From Hordeum vulgare subsp. vulgare (Eukaryota; Streptophyta; Magnoliopsida; Poales; Poaceae), in NCBI RefSeq assembly GCF_904849725.1, contig NC_058518.1, forward strand, positions 411,191,081 to 411,255,080: DNA of 64,000 nt, written 5' to 3'. The position numbers and the translations under genes are program-made. Under the pieces are notes generated by a model. The model had not been told where the DNA came from. It was given only the letters and a program-made list of their open reading frames with translations, and searched no databases. Positions 35,500 to 47,423 of the stretch are shown here, piece by piece (position 1 is the first letter of the stretch; the number at the start of each line of letters is the position of its first letter).

Positions 35500-37869
35500 G
35501 TGCAATTCGTCAGAGCTGCAACTGCTGTAATTGATGAATACAATAGTAGAATTGCCGCTCCAAAGCAGCAGACAAACCCTCAACCAAGCTATATTGTTCA
35601 ATTGACTGAGGAGGATGAAAATGAAAAACCAGCTGCTGAAGAAATTTCTCGGAATACATCAACTGAAGATTCTGCTAGGCCAAACACTGATAAAACAGTG
35701 CCTGATAAATCTGCACCTTCACCTAAATCTTCAAAGGTGGAGAAAGTAACTACTCCGTCTGCAGCAGACGTGAAGAGAACCAAAGCTGCCGAAAAGGAAG
35801 ATAAGAAGAGAAAAACCTCAACTGCTTCAGAATCTTTAGAGGAAAATTAAGCATCTGAAGACTATGCCTTCAGAGTCTTCATCAGCCTCGGTGGATGCTA
35901 CTCCTCTAAATGTAGCACCATCGGATATGATTGTTCCATTCGGTGAGGAATACATCATTCCAGAAGAGGATGAAGAAATGGAAGACAATCGCTCTCGTGC
36001 ATCCACACTGAAGGATGAGGAAATTCAAGTTGATGATATTCCTCAAACCACAACACCTCCAATGACTACTGAAGAAAAGGAGGGTGATGAAGAAATTGGA
36101 TGCAGCACACCTGTGATCCATGATGAGTTCTGGGAAGGGACTCATCCAAACTCACTAAGATCAGCTCAAATTCCTCAGACTCCAGTAGCCACGGAGATTC
36201 TGACCGGCTCTGATGAAAAGAGCACACATGAGGAATCATCACAAGATCAAGAATCAGTTGCATCAGCTGAAGAAAATGCAGCATCAAAAACTGAAACCGC
36301 TTCCTCAGATCAACAAATTCCTCAAGCTAAAGAAAATGCTCCTGCTCCTAATGCTGAAACTGCAATTGCAGTGGTGAATCCTGAAACTGCAATTGTGGTG
36401 GCCACAACTCCTCAAGAGCATAATATTCAACCAATGCCTCAACAGCCCTTCACTAAGAGGCCGAAGTTTCAGAAGGAAGCATTCTATGATGAATGTCAGT
36501 ACTTCGCAGGAGAAAATCCCTATGACAAGCTTCGCATCAGGAACATAAAGTTCTGGACCAGAAATCAACTAAACTAATATGCTTCTGTGTTGTGTGGAAG
36601 AAAGAAGATATTTCATCACACTCACATTCCTCACCGTGACATGGAGGAAATACCTTGCGTCACCCTAGTCCTCAATGTTCTTCACGAAGCAGGGCTACTG
36701 CTATTCCATACAGATATCGGTGACTGGAATACTGACATAATTCTTCAATTCTATGTCACACTGCATATCTCAAGAGACCCCAAAGATGTCAACATATGGG
36801 TCTTGGACTGGATGACTCAGCACACTCATTATAAAGCTCCAGCCACAGAATTGCTTCGAGCTCTTCCAATGTCAATTCTTTCAAAAGATGCAGTCGGAAT
36901 GTATGATGAAAGACACTGTCAGTCAAGCTCATGGAAGTCCTCATGAAGCCTTTGGACAAGGGCCAACCTCCAATGACTAGATTCCTGGTGCAGGATCTGA
37001 AGTATGAGCCCAGAACTATCTATAGGATCTTGTCATATTCCTTCGCACCTATCAAAGGGCATGACAATGAAGAAGATGGCGTAGGCATCATGAAGAATAT
37101 CTTGTTCAACGTCATTCATGGCATCCCTATGAACCTTCATGATTTCTTCTTGAGGACTCTGGTTGACAATGCTTTGTCACCATATGAGTTGAAGATTTAT
37201 GCGCCTTGGACATGAGATTCATCAGGAACAGATCTGGCATCAACTACCAAGCCGACTTTCAGAATCATCTCGGATATCTGCCGCCTATCAAAGTCAACAA
37301 AGAATCATTTGAACCAGTTGAAGGCAAAGTCAAGTTTGTGATTGATGAAGGAAATAGGCCTCTGGATGGCCAATTTCGCAAGGATGACTCTTATTCTTCA
37401 TATGATGACACAACCACTCAAAACCCTTCAAGCCCAACTGCCCCAAGGGTGATGACTAACAGAGAGCTTCTCCTCAGTCTTCACCAGAAAGTCGATCGCA
37501 ATCACAACTGGGTGAAACGCCAAACTGAAACGCCAGTTTGGCGCCATTGTGAAAACCCTCAACAAAACTCAAAATGCAGTGAAGAAAAATCATTATTATC
37601 TTCATGAGGTATTTGATCGCACTTGGGCCACATTGGCTCATCTGAAGACTTTTGAGGAACTTGAAGAAATGGAATTTTCTCAATACTTTGACTGGTCGTG
37701 GCCTCCAATGAAGAAATTCAAGCCTATTCCAGTTCCTGACTTGGAGGACAATTCATTTTCTTCATTTCGCATTGCAGAATCAGATGAAGGACCAGAGGAC
37801 ACTACAACTGGTCCAAGAAAGAAGCCTATTTCCAAGGATGCTCATGCCTCTACATCAACAAAGAAGTGA
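35500..37869 (+). pseudogene. Decayed extra reading frame of a SIRE/Maximus-like element
   Basis: A Glu/Ser/Thr/Pro-rich N-terminal half (35500-36500) is followed by a conserved-looking region: FAGENPYDKLRIRNIKFW, DMEEIPCVTLVLNVLHEAG, FELKIYAP-like text, DRELLLSLHQKVDRNH-like text and NHYYLHEVFDRTW. I know this protein type only as a plant-transposon-encoded product of unknown function, possibly related to the 'putative plant transposon protein' family. Lesions: a frame change near 35850-35864; TAA at 36575-36577 inside NQLN|YASVL; frameshifts near 36920 and 37210; and a 13-base tandem duplication near 37512-37535 (GAAACGCCA twice) that shifts frame after VKRQ. It precedes the polypurine tract and 3' LTR, the position of the env-like or extra ORF in SIRE elements. 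Confidence 0.6.
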
Positions 37870-38380
37870 ATTTCTTCAAGGGCTAGTCCTCGGTTTTGTC
37901 CATTTTCGTCACTTGATGACAAAGCATGAGAAATCTGAGAGTTAGTCTTCAAGTAGGATTCATTATGGGCTTATAAACTTTATTAAGTTACAAACTCTTA
38001 GTTCTTCTGTAGTTTTTGATGTAGTGAGTTGTAACTTAAGCCCGATGGTGTTCTGACTCTTTTGAAAAAAAATCCTCACATGCTTATTCCTCAAAGTTTA
38101 TTAATACAGGCGTGCTGAAATTCGTCACACACCATTTTTCATCATGCATTTCTAATTCCTCATACTATATGTCAAACACATGCATGAATTGCAAGATACA
38201 GGGGGGGTCTCCATGATATAAATCATCAATGTGCATCTATTATTCAAAGCAAATTCCTCAAAATATGCACATCTTCACGGGGAGTTTCTCTGTATCTTGT
38301 TTTCAAATTCCTCAAACTATGTACTTACTTTCCATATTATTATCCTCATTGAAAACTTAACCTAATTGTCATCAACCACC

Positions 38381-38392
38381 AAAAAGGGGGAG
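38381..38392 (+). other. Polypurine tract AAAAAGGGGGAG
   Basis: This purine tract two bases before the LTR is the conserved tract of SIRE/Maximus copia elements. Confidence 0.75.
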
Positions 38393-38394
38393 AT

Positions 38395-39794
38395 TGTAAG
38401 TGCATCTAGTGCCCCTTAGTGATTTTGATGGTTTGAAGACTTATAGGTTAAGAGATTGATATGTGTGTGAGTGTACACATGCTCTATGAGTCACTGAGGA
38501 GTTTGAGCTATCTGATGAATATTGACCCCTAAAAATGTATGTCTTCGGCTGAAGACTTTGGTCTTTCCTTGAAGACTTTGATCGCGAAGAAATTGTGATG
38601 AAATTGATATTCCTCATGAAGACATTGAAGATGAGGAATTCGGTGTGTCCTGAAAAAAACACTCTGAAGACTTTGAAGCGTGAAGATTTACTCTTTCTGT
38701 TTCATTTCTTTACACTTGAGTCATAGGAACACCGTACTGTTAAAGGGGGTCGAGGTAAAACTATGGAATGATTTTCCTCATGATGCTCAACCCAAGCCTA
38801 AATCTACCAAAGCCTCAAAGTGAGGAATATGAGAGACATGAGGACTTTCACAGTTGAAAGTTCCGACTGTTGCCGCGCCATGCGCCACCTCACCGATTTT
38901 ATCCACCCAACGATCATATTATTAAAGGGCATTTATGTCAAATCATGTCAGGATGCTCCCAGGTTATAAATAGCCACCCCCAGAACCACTAGCTGGTTGG
39001 CTGCTCCGAGAGAAACTGACACTTGTCATTAAGAGCAACCCAAATTCCTCAGAGTCTTCAAGAGAAAATCATCAAGTGAGGAAATGCCCCAAACACCAAA
39101 CCCAAACCAAAAACCCAAGTGATTGAGCATCACTAAAGAAGATGTTCCTGTGTGGAACCGACGCTTGTTACCTTTGAGGACTGTGCATCCTCTAAACGGT
39201 TAGGCGTCATGGTCTAGAGCATCCAACAGTCAATTGTGGATCACCAGGTGACCGAGTTTGTGAGGATTTGGAAGTCTGTCCTGAAGACTTACCACGAGTG
39301 TTGGGCGAGAACCGTGTGTCCTTAGATCAAGAACACTACGATAGGGACTGTGAGTCCTTTTGGTTTCAATACCAAGCCGCTCCGAACCAGACGTACAACT
39401 GTCACAACAGCTGGAACTGGGTCATCAACAACTGTCTTCATCGAGCTACGGGTTCTATTTCTTCAACTCTTTCATTTCCTCAATTGTATGTTGAAGACTT
39501 TCATCTGTACTGTTTGAAGAATTTGTCTGAAGACTTTCTCTGAATTTCCTCAACCTCAAATTCTTCACTTGAGTTAATCTTCACCTGCTTACTCATTACT
39601 TGTGAATTGTGCGAACCTAATCTCATAAATCTGATCGAGTACTTTGTTGTAGTCGTTTTTGCACACCTGATCCTGTACTACTTCCGATGCACTTAGTTCA
39701 TGACTGAGGACTTTACTCACTAGGAATTTCCTAAGTGCTTAAATTGTAAAAATCACCTATTCACCCCCCGTCTTGTCGATATAACGCACTTTCA
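38395..39794 (+). repeat. 3' LTR of a SIRE/Maximus-like copia element
   Basis: It begins TGTAAGTGCATCTAGTGCC and ends ...TAACGCACTTTCA, about 1.4 kb, with an internal theme of repeated 'gaagactttg' and 'attcctca' words. No 5' partner is in the window. The frame at 39268-39543 is an LTR shadow. Confidence 0.7.
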
Positions 39795-40307
39795 CCGTCG
39801 GAATGACGAAGATGGCCTCCGATGATGATTGCCCCCTCTCGCAGGGTGCCACAAAGGGCTCCGGATGATATTTCTTCTACCCAGAGAGTTGCGCGACAGA
39901 GCGGAAGTTCTAGGTTAACTTTCGTGGGTTTGTGGATTTATAGGAATTTTCAGCGTTGGAATCACATCATCCAGAGCCAGGTGGGACGCACAAGCTAACA
40001 GGGCATGCCCAAGGGGGGTGGACGCGCCATGTTGGCTTGTGGCCCACAGGTGGCCCCCTCCGATGGTTCTTCGCTCTGGTATTTCTCATATTGTCCAGAA
40101 AAAATCGTCAAAAGTTTTGGGTGACTCCAAAAACTTTTATTTTTTGAATAAAAACAACACCATGATAATTCTTTTGAAGACAACATCAATTCGGGTTAGT
40201 TCTAATTAAATCATATAAAATGCATAAAAATCATATAGAAGTATTGTAAACATAGGTAAATAATGCATAAATACTTCATAAATCATCGATATGTTAGAGG
40301 CGTATCA
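39795..40307 (-). repeat. Fragment of a Gypsy LTR, reversed
   Basis: On the - strand it starts TGATACGCCTCTAACATATC at 40307, a common Gypsy LTR start, and continues for about 510 bp until it is cut by the LTR at 39794. Its 3' end is missing. Confidence 0.6.
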
Positions 40308-40446
40308 TGGTCCCGTGCTCGTTGAAGGCGTTGGACGTCAGGGGGACGAGCTTGTCCAGCCCCTCCTGGTTCTTGATGGTGGTGGGCAGCATGATCGGCT
40401 CCACCCGCGCTTCGATGGCAGCAGTGCTCTTCTTCTTTGGTGCCAT
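40308..40446 (-). pseudogene. N-terminal fragment of a transposon protein, cut by an LTR
   Basis: From ATG 40446 (read leftward) the frame gives MAPKKKSTAAIEARVEP...LVPLTSNAFNEHG and is then interrupted at 40307 by the reversed Gypsy LTR. It looks like the start of a retrotransposon gag or accessory protein, but I cannot name it. Confidence 0.35.
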
Positions 40447-42300
40447 GGCAGCGACAATGCAACGAGGGTGGAGATGGAGGCGGAGAGGAAGAGAAGCGAG
40501 TGATGCATGCACAAGGAAGGAGAAACAACTCATTAGGGAGACGTCTGATCGAAGGCAAGCAATGATGATGTTTTCCCGGCGTGTGCGACAGTCTTAAGGT
40601 AAGCGTGCAGTTACCGAGGCATCGTGGGGGAAGTGGGTGCGTCCCATCCAATCGCCGCTGCCACGCATCGCCTTTGGGCCCGGAAGTTCGTCGGGCCCTG
40701 TGGCATTTCGATCCACGCCATTTCGCGCACCACGAGCGAAATGTGTGCGTCGCGGCCCCGGGGGCTACTATCGGTCCAATGGAACCAGTGTACCACGACC
40801 CATCTACTGCCGGCCAAGCCGACTGTGCTAACAAGGCCTAGTGCGACATCTAGCCCACTGGAAGACTCTCGAGGCCAACTCGTGAGCCCGAGGCTTGGGG
40901 GGGAATTTCTCTCATAGAGGGACCCACCGGATGCTCGTCCATCGGCAACAAGAGTCCTTGTGAGGACTCCCCCGCGAGGCTGCTTCCTGAGAAGCCCTCC
41001 GCTCAGAGGGGCTATTCGACGTGGGCCACTCAACGGTCCGCCCGCCACATGCATGGCGTGCAACTTGAGCAGAGGGGGGCAAGGATGGCACCAGCGGGCA
41101 CCACAGAAGAATCTTTCCTTTTTATGATAAAAGGAGAGCAAGCAGTTGTCCTTCCAGAAGGCGAGTCTCAACACTTACCAGTTTTGTGCAAGGATACCAA
41201 GGTGACACCGATCACGAGGATGAACATCACCGGCGAGCCCACGAGCGCGTCATGGACAGCGCCTTTGGCAGGATGAAGACCACCTTTTTCAGGAGAGATT
41301 GCATGTTTGTCCCCCTTTGAATTGCCTCCTTGTGGTCGCCCTTTTCCTGTCGGAGTCTTGGGAAGAGAGGCCCATGGTAAAGATAAGAGGTGCATGAGGC
41401 CACCGTAGATAAGGGAGATAGAGCGACCAGAGAAAGAGAGACCAAATTCCCCATTCTCCCTCGGAGAACCTTTTTCCTCCTTGTAGCTTGTAATAGTTAT
41501 GCAACCCAAGTGAGAAGAACACAAAGCAGGAGTATGGTTTTACATCACAAGGTGGCCCGAACCTGGGTAAAGTCCGGCGTCCCTCTCGTGTGCAGTGTAT
41601 ATGGCTTTGACGTAGTCATGAGGCGAGGTTGTGGGTGCAACCAACTCCCCAGTGTTCGAACCGGGTTCTTGAGAGGTTTTCCCATAGGCACGAAACTGGT
41701 CTCCGACAGAGTTGGCTGTCGAACAGGAGGCAGGGAATATCACAAGGTAGAGTGGCTATGAAGGTGTTGACATATGTCGAGGAGAGGAATGGTGTGGCTG
41801 AGGAGAAGAAGCTTGTCCTCGAGGAGGAAATGTTGAGGACTGCTGCCGAGGCCGAGACGAACAAAAGGAAGGAGCCAGAGCAAGCACTCATGCTCACATA
41901 TGTTTGACAATTTGATGGCATGGTAAAAGAAGATTTTGAGCAAGTTCGTCGTGAGATCATGGACACGCCAAAGCCGTCATCCTGCCAAGATCGTTGTAGT
42001 GCAACTTGCAATGCAAGCCCTTGATCTATGCTCAATGTCGCCTCCCGTTTATTCTCATTGAACTTTGTTTCGGTTCTTGTTAATGATATCCAACAAACCA
42101 TGTCGTAGCTCTGAGTATAATTCTTGAACATGTGTGGTTTGAATTTGATTTCGTGCATTGCCTTTTGAAATGAATTTCCTAGAGTTAATGTTTTGAGGAA
42201 TGATTAGAATGCAACTTCCGCTAAAAAAAGAAGATTAGAATGCAGGTTTAAAAAACCCAGGATTTCTTGGAAGTTAAATTTGTTTGGGGAAAAATGTTTT
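40447..42300. other. Gypsy-derived debris, no gene
   Basis: GC-rich text around 40620-41050 (ccccgggggctactatcggtcc, gcccgaggcttggggg) is typical of the internal 3' end and LTR of Retand/Grande-like Gypsy elements. 41560-41900 includes a short charged frame (EERNGVAEEKKLVLEEEML...) of unknown origin. All frames here overlap on both strands and none is supported. Confidence 0.45.
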
Positions 42301-42596
42301 GGAGTCAGATTTTTTTAGGGGGTTGGGAGTGAGATAACAGTTGCCCTTAATTCGCTTGATTATTTTCAGGCTGGTAAACTTTTTTTTTAAGACATTCAGG
42401 CCGGTTAGCGTTTTTCTTAGGCCGGTTACAGAAAATCCGAATTCACGTGTACAGATAGCCCAGTGAAGGCCTACGGCCCAGGGCCTGCTATGGTAGTCCC
42501 TTAACTCTCAAGGGCCAGCGAGAGCGGCGCGCCCCGTCCCCTGCTCGACCCTAGTCACGGTGCTCGCCCTTGCCGGCGCAAGCCGACACTTCTCCC
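42301..42596 (+). promoter_or_regulatory. Upstream region and 5' UTR of the TAF1B gene
   Basis: This is the transition from AT-rich repeat debris to GC-rich, CpG-rich leader (from about 42450). I see no convincing TATA box. The position suggests a TATA-less housekeeping promoter, which is an inference. Confidence 0.35.
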
Positions 42597-45500
42597 ATGT
42601 ATGACGGCGGCGGCGCCTCCCCGGATAACTACGGAGGAGGCGGCGGCGAAGGAGGAAGAATCCGCCTGGTCTGCGACGACTGCGGCGCGGCGGATGAGTA
42701 CAACCCCGACGACGCCCAGGACGGCTTCTTCTCGTGCCGCCAGTGCTCCGCTGTCCACACTTCCACCCAGGCGACTGCCGCGGATCCCGACGATTTCCAT
42801 GTCACCGGCAACATGTCCTTCCACCGTGTTAGCCAAGCCAACAAAACCCCCAAACCCCGCACCCCCGCGCCCTACCCAACCCCTTACCCCATTCGGCAGC
42901 CCCCTGCCGCGCCTGCCTTTCCTGACCTCGACGAGCCGTTCGACTTTGTGGTTGGCGCCGGGGCTTGGGGCGAGCCAGAGAAGCTGGGTGCTCGGGTCCG
43001 GTGGCGCTACGTTCAGGGGCTGCAGGTGATCCTGCAACAGCAGCTGGAAGTGCTGGTCAAGAGGTACCGGGTGGGCGCGCTTGTCTGCGGCCTGGCTGGA
43101 ACTGTCTGGGTGCGGTGGGTTGCTGCCTCCAAGGTGTTCGACGAAATTTGGGTGCGGAAGGTGCTCGTAGAGGACGAGGCCGCGCAGAGACTGAAGAAGT
43201 GCTCTGCCAGTGGAGGTATCAGTTTACGCTCTTGTTCAGTTATTATAACATTGAAAAGGCCAGAACAAAGTTAGCCATATGTGTATCTCTTGCTGTGCAG
43301 GCGAACAAAAACCTCAAGAGGTGAAATGTGAATGGGTGGAGGAAGCCTTGCCACGAAAAGACAGGCGAAGGGTTGAGTTCATCTTTCTGCGCTCATTGAG
43401 AACGATGCTGCCAGTATACTCAACATTGTCTGTATGTTTCCTGGCCTGTCATATTGCCCGGGAAGCCATCCTACCAACTGACATTTACAGGTGGGCAATG
43501 GAAGGTAAGCTTCCTTATGTGGCAGCATTTACCGAAGTAGAGAAGCTTCTTGGGGTCTCTTTAAAACACTGCCCTTTGAGTGCAAGACAACTATTCAGGC
43601 CAGTCCGAGTGATTGGAGCATGGCAACTGGAAGCTTCAGCTGGGTCCATAGCACAACGAATAGGATTGCAGCTTCCTTCTGTTAATTTCTATGCTATTGC
43701 TCAACGCTACTTGAATGAGTTGTCTCTGCCGATAGAAAGAATACTCCCTCATGCTTGCCGCATCTATGAGTGGGCATTGCCTGCAGAACTATGGTTGTCT
43801 AGTAATCCAGCAAGGGTCCCCACACGGGTCTGTGTAATGGCTATACTAATTGTGGCTCTAAGAGTTCAGTATAACATCAATGGTCAAGGGATATGGGAGG
43901 TGAGTATGCCATATAGGGTCACTCTCTTAAGTCATGTAAATCTTTAATATAATGTACTGAACTTCCTTTTTGCGCTTCAGGAGATTTGTGAGACAGGAAG
44001 AAATGCAGATGGGTCTGACCCTGATGCAAATTTACCACCATCTAAGAGGCCTGAAGGCGGCACTAGTGAGGAATTCGGCACAAGGGAATTGCTATGCACT
44101 CTTGCAAGTGCCTATGATAAAATTGATGTTGCGCATGGTAACTTTCAATGACCATTTGCTTCAATCCACATCATTTTTTTCTTGCAATTTACGCATGTCA
44201 GGTCTCACCCTTATACTGCCCATTAGTGATTTATTAAATACTTACCTCCTCTGTTAGTAAATGCTCCCTCCGTCCCAAAATTCTTGTCTTAGATTTTTCT
44301 AGATATGGATGCATTTAGATACTAAAACATGACTAGCTACATTCATATCTAGACAAATCTAAGACAATAATTTTGGGACGGAGGGAGTACATGTTATTCT
44401 AGCTTCTAGTGCAGTAGCTATGTCATAAGAGAGACTACTATGGTATTAGCTACTACCTCCATTCCTAAATATAAGATGTTGAGACAGTTTAATTTAAGAT
44501 TCCCCAACGTCTTAATACTTCCTCCGTTCCTAAATATAGTTCTTTCTAGGGATTTCACTACGGACTACATACAGATGATAGACATACTTTAGAGTCTAGA
44601 TTCACTCATTTTGCTTCGTATGTAGTCCATAGTGGAATCTCTAAAAGGACTAATATTTAGGAACGGAGGGAGTATTTAGGAATGGAGCTAGTATTATGGT
44701 AGCCTTGTCATATTCCGTGTCAACAGGTTATACCCTCTTATGTGTAGAGCCGCCAGTCTATCTCACCATGGTAATTTTCAGTTACTGAGGTAGGATATGT
44801 ACGGATCATCGCTATAGCTGTATTTCAACTTTTTTGGACATTCACTTAGTATTAGGCAAGGCTAGAATAGCATGTATATTTTGCGTGTGTGTGGCTTTCT
44901 TCCTTGCTATAAATAACTTTTGACATTTCCTGGATCTCAACTTCTACACTTAAATAGAGAGCTCTCCAATGCTTGTTAGTGTCTGACACTAGGCATGAAC
45001 ATTTGTGGGGCATCTGCACCAGGCAGCATTACAAAAATTAACAAACAATGCATACGTATCTTCCACTGAGAAATACTGGTTTTCTGCAGTACCTCTGGAT
45101 TGTCCAGTAAGCACATTCTCATGCTTCCTTACACAAACAGAGAGTTCTGATAAAGACAGTTGTAGGACAACTCATTATGTGTCAATTTTTCAACCAAGAC
45201 AAAACTGCTTTTCTATGTTTCTTTTGTGCAGATGGTGCTCAATAACTTCCCTTTAGCATTGTAACTAGATGTGTATTTATACCAATATGTTTTATTATCT
45301 TAAGTGAAGTATAGAAGTAAAATAATTTCAATGTATATTGGATAAAAAATGTACATGTCGTTCTCATAAGTTGTTCACAATGATATGTTTGTTCAAAGTT
45401 ATAATGGTTTGACTGAATGCATTCTAGTGTGGCACTTGTTGTGACTGGACCAAATATTTACTAGTGGTACAAAATTGACTATAAGTTCTCTAATCCTACA

Positions 45501-46840
45501 GACTATTCGAAGGACCTTCACTCTTATCTCAAATACTGCAAAGATATCATTTTCCCTGGAATTGCATGTTCAGTTGAAGAGGATCACTTAATAGGGATCT
45601 TCCAGGATATGTACAAAGGACGAGAGGTAATGCGCCCAGTTTGATATTGTTGTCAACTCTTATTCCTTTTTTGCATCAAGCAGTAAAGCTGCGGTGTCTC
45701 TCCCCATGATTGTCTCCATCATGGAGTACTTTCCATCTTATTTGGCTCCTCAAATTCTTACCGTAATCTCATTTTGTCTTGCTCTACTTTAATGTTTTCC
45801 CTTTTATGGGCTGGATTAGTCCACTTTGAAGTTATTAGCTGTATTGGCATCTACTGTAAACAAGGTTAAAAACTGGTGTCACTAGGCGCTCCCCTGGGCA
45901 TGCATAAGCAATAGGCAACAGCTGAACGAGTAACCTTGGCACTAGTTGGTGGTCTAGGTGGCAAGCCTGGAATCGACCTTTTCTGCCAGGGAAGCGACAT
46001 ACCAGGGAGGGAACTGCTGTTAGCCTGTTACTTGCAAGAAAATTGATATTCATAACAAGTTCTCTATATTTTCCTCGCCACATATTGATTTTTAACTTCA
46101 AATTTATACGGATGTAGCCTTCCTCTTGGGTGCAAACCATTAACAGAAGGGTGGTATGCATGGATGTTATTTCAAAAACAAAATCAGCATGGAAAAAAAT
46201 GTAAATGATTTTAGAAATGAAACACAAATAGACTGAAAGATTTTTTCTGGAGCTCCCAAAATATTAAATTGAAAGATGAACAAGAAAGTTGCTATTCATA
46301 AAAAGGGTCTCTATTCATTTGCAGCACATACTTATTTTGGACCTAAAATTAACATGGATGTAGCACCTCGAGGATTATCCACGCGTCTTTTGTGGGTGAT
46401 TCTGCTGTGATTTGATGGCTATACCTTTTGCATTGTAGGATGGGAATCCAAAAGCTCGCATGGAGGAAACACAAACCACAAATGAAGTGATGAATAAACG
46501 ATGTCGGGATGGAACTTATGTTGGTGCAAGGAGCTTTTCTGCATCATCATCAGAGATAGAAAGGATTAAGGCAGAAATGGAAGATCATGGGTTTTGTTAT
46601 CTGCCGCCAAGGAAGTGGCTTAGATCAAACGGTTACCTTCACTATAGAAGGAAGACAATAACCGGTAGTCTTGTTTGCATCGGACATGCTGATTATTACG
46701 TGTTGATACGCTCGTTTGCAAAGCTTGCAGAAGTTGATGTTAGGGTTCTGCATACCAGTGTGCTAAAACTTGAGAGGAGACTTGCCTGGATAGAAGAGCG
46801 AATAGGCAATAGCTTGGGATGCCTTGCAGAATCTACCTAG
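42597..46840 (+). CDS. TAF1B: TAF1B/Rrn7-like RNA polymerase I transcription initiation factor
   Basis: Five exons: 42597-43215, 43301-43899, 43981-44137, 45502-45626, 46439-46840. All introns are GT-AG (43900 reads GTGAGT), phases agree at every junction, and the CDS is 1902 nt (633 residues). The ATG at 42597 follows a GC-rich leader; the upstream in-frame TTG at 42570 is not a start. Residues 26-50 form an N-terminal zinc ribbon (CDDC...CRQC), the Rrn7/TAF1B hallmark. A Pro-rich linker follows. Exon 2 carries the cyclin-like region (FIFLRSLRTMLPVYSTL, LPTDIYRWAMEGKLPY). The C-terminus is helical (DYYVLIRSFAKLAEVDVRVL). The family acts in the nucleolus in the SL1/core-factor complex that brings RNA polymerase I to rRNA promoters, a TFIIB-like role. 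The Arabidopsis relative is MEE12. Introns 3 (1364 nt) and 4 (812 nt) are long and intron 3 hosts MITEs. No lesion is seen. Confidence 0.88.
44264..44387. mobile_element. Stowaway MITE (Thalos type) in TAF1B intron 3
   Basis: 124 bp from CTCCCTCCGTCCCAAAATTC to ...TTTTGGGACGGAGGGAG, with near-perfect inverted arms (TTGTCTTAGATTT / AAATCTAAGACAA). A TA follows on the right. The left flank is TG, so the TA duplication has mutated there. Confidence 0.93.
44453..44691. mobile_element. Stowaway MITE (outer), split by a second Stowaway
   Basis: Ends CTACCTCCATTCC and GGAATGGAGCTAG pair. TA flanks stand at 44451-44452 and 44692-44693. The body is interrupted at 44518-44672. Confidence 0.85.
44518..44672. 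mobile_element. Stowaway MITE (inner)
   Basis: 155 bp, from CTTCCTCCGTTCCTAAATA to TATTTAGGAACGGAGGGAG, with TA at 44516-44517 and 44673-44674. The inner arms (GGATTTCACTACGGACTACATAC / GTATGTAGTCCATAGTGGAATC) form a long hairpin. It inserted into the outer Stowaway. Confidence 0.92.
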
Positions 46841-47150
46841 ACAAGCAAATGATGCGCGAAAGATGTGTTCCTTCTTTTCAGCAAAAGGAAATGACATGTT
46901 TCAGGCTGCAAGTCTTTATGGATGTGCCATGCCAATGTGTTGAGAAAAGTTTTACTCTTTTTTTTTAACTGACAGTCAATAGAGCTCATTTTACAGCTCT
47001 GGGGTGAGGAATACCTTCAGTCTGAATACATGTAGTAAGCTGCGCCGGAGCAGCACCACGCCAGTCTCCGGTCAAGGAAATTTTGCACACAAATGCGCAC
47101 ACACCGAAAGTGCCCTTCTGCTCGGCGAACAGCAAAACCAAAAAAAAAAA
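46841..47150 (+). other. 3' flank of the TAF1B gene
   Basis: This probably includes the 3' UTR. No clear polyadenylation signal or gene is recognised. Confidence 0.3.
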
Positions 47151-47162
47151 CTATACCAATTC

Positions 47163-47423
47163 AGAAAAATCTGAATTTTTGTGTGAACATTTTTGTGTGA
47201 ACAACATTGACAAAATTTTTAAGTGCATGCAAAAAAAGGCATGAAATAACATTCCAATAAGGCATGGCAAAAAAAAAACGATACTCTGAATATGCGCATT
47301 TTTAGAGTATCGAATTTTTTTGCCACGCCTTGTAGGAATATTATTTTGTGCTGAATTTTTGCAAACACTTACAACTTTTGTCAATGTTGTTTACAAAAAA
47401 AGAAATTCAGATTTTTTTTAAAT
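47163..47423. repeat. Fold-back element, about 120-bp arms
   Basis: The two halves pair through their length: AATCTGAATTT / AAATTCAGATT at the ends, AACAACATTGACAAAA / TTTTGTCAATGTTGTT, AAGGCATGGCAAAAA / TTTTTGCCACGCCTT, and a centre of CGATACTCTGAA...GAGTATCG. It is AT-rich and non-coding. Superfamily is unresolved because no target duplication is clear. Confidence 0.8.

Noticed and set aside
41616..42158. 180-codon - strand frame near the TAF1B gene
   Set aside because: It overlaps a + strand charged frame, has no recognisable motif and lies in Gypsy debris.
42570..42596. Upstream start of TAF1B at 42570
   Set aside because: The codon is TTG; the first in-frame ATG is 42597 and fits the zinc ribbon spacing of the family.
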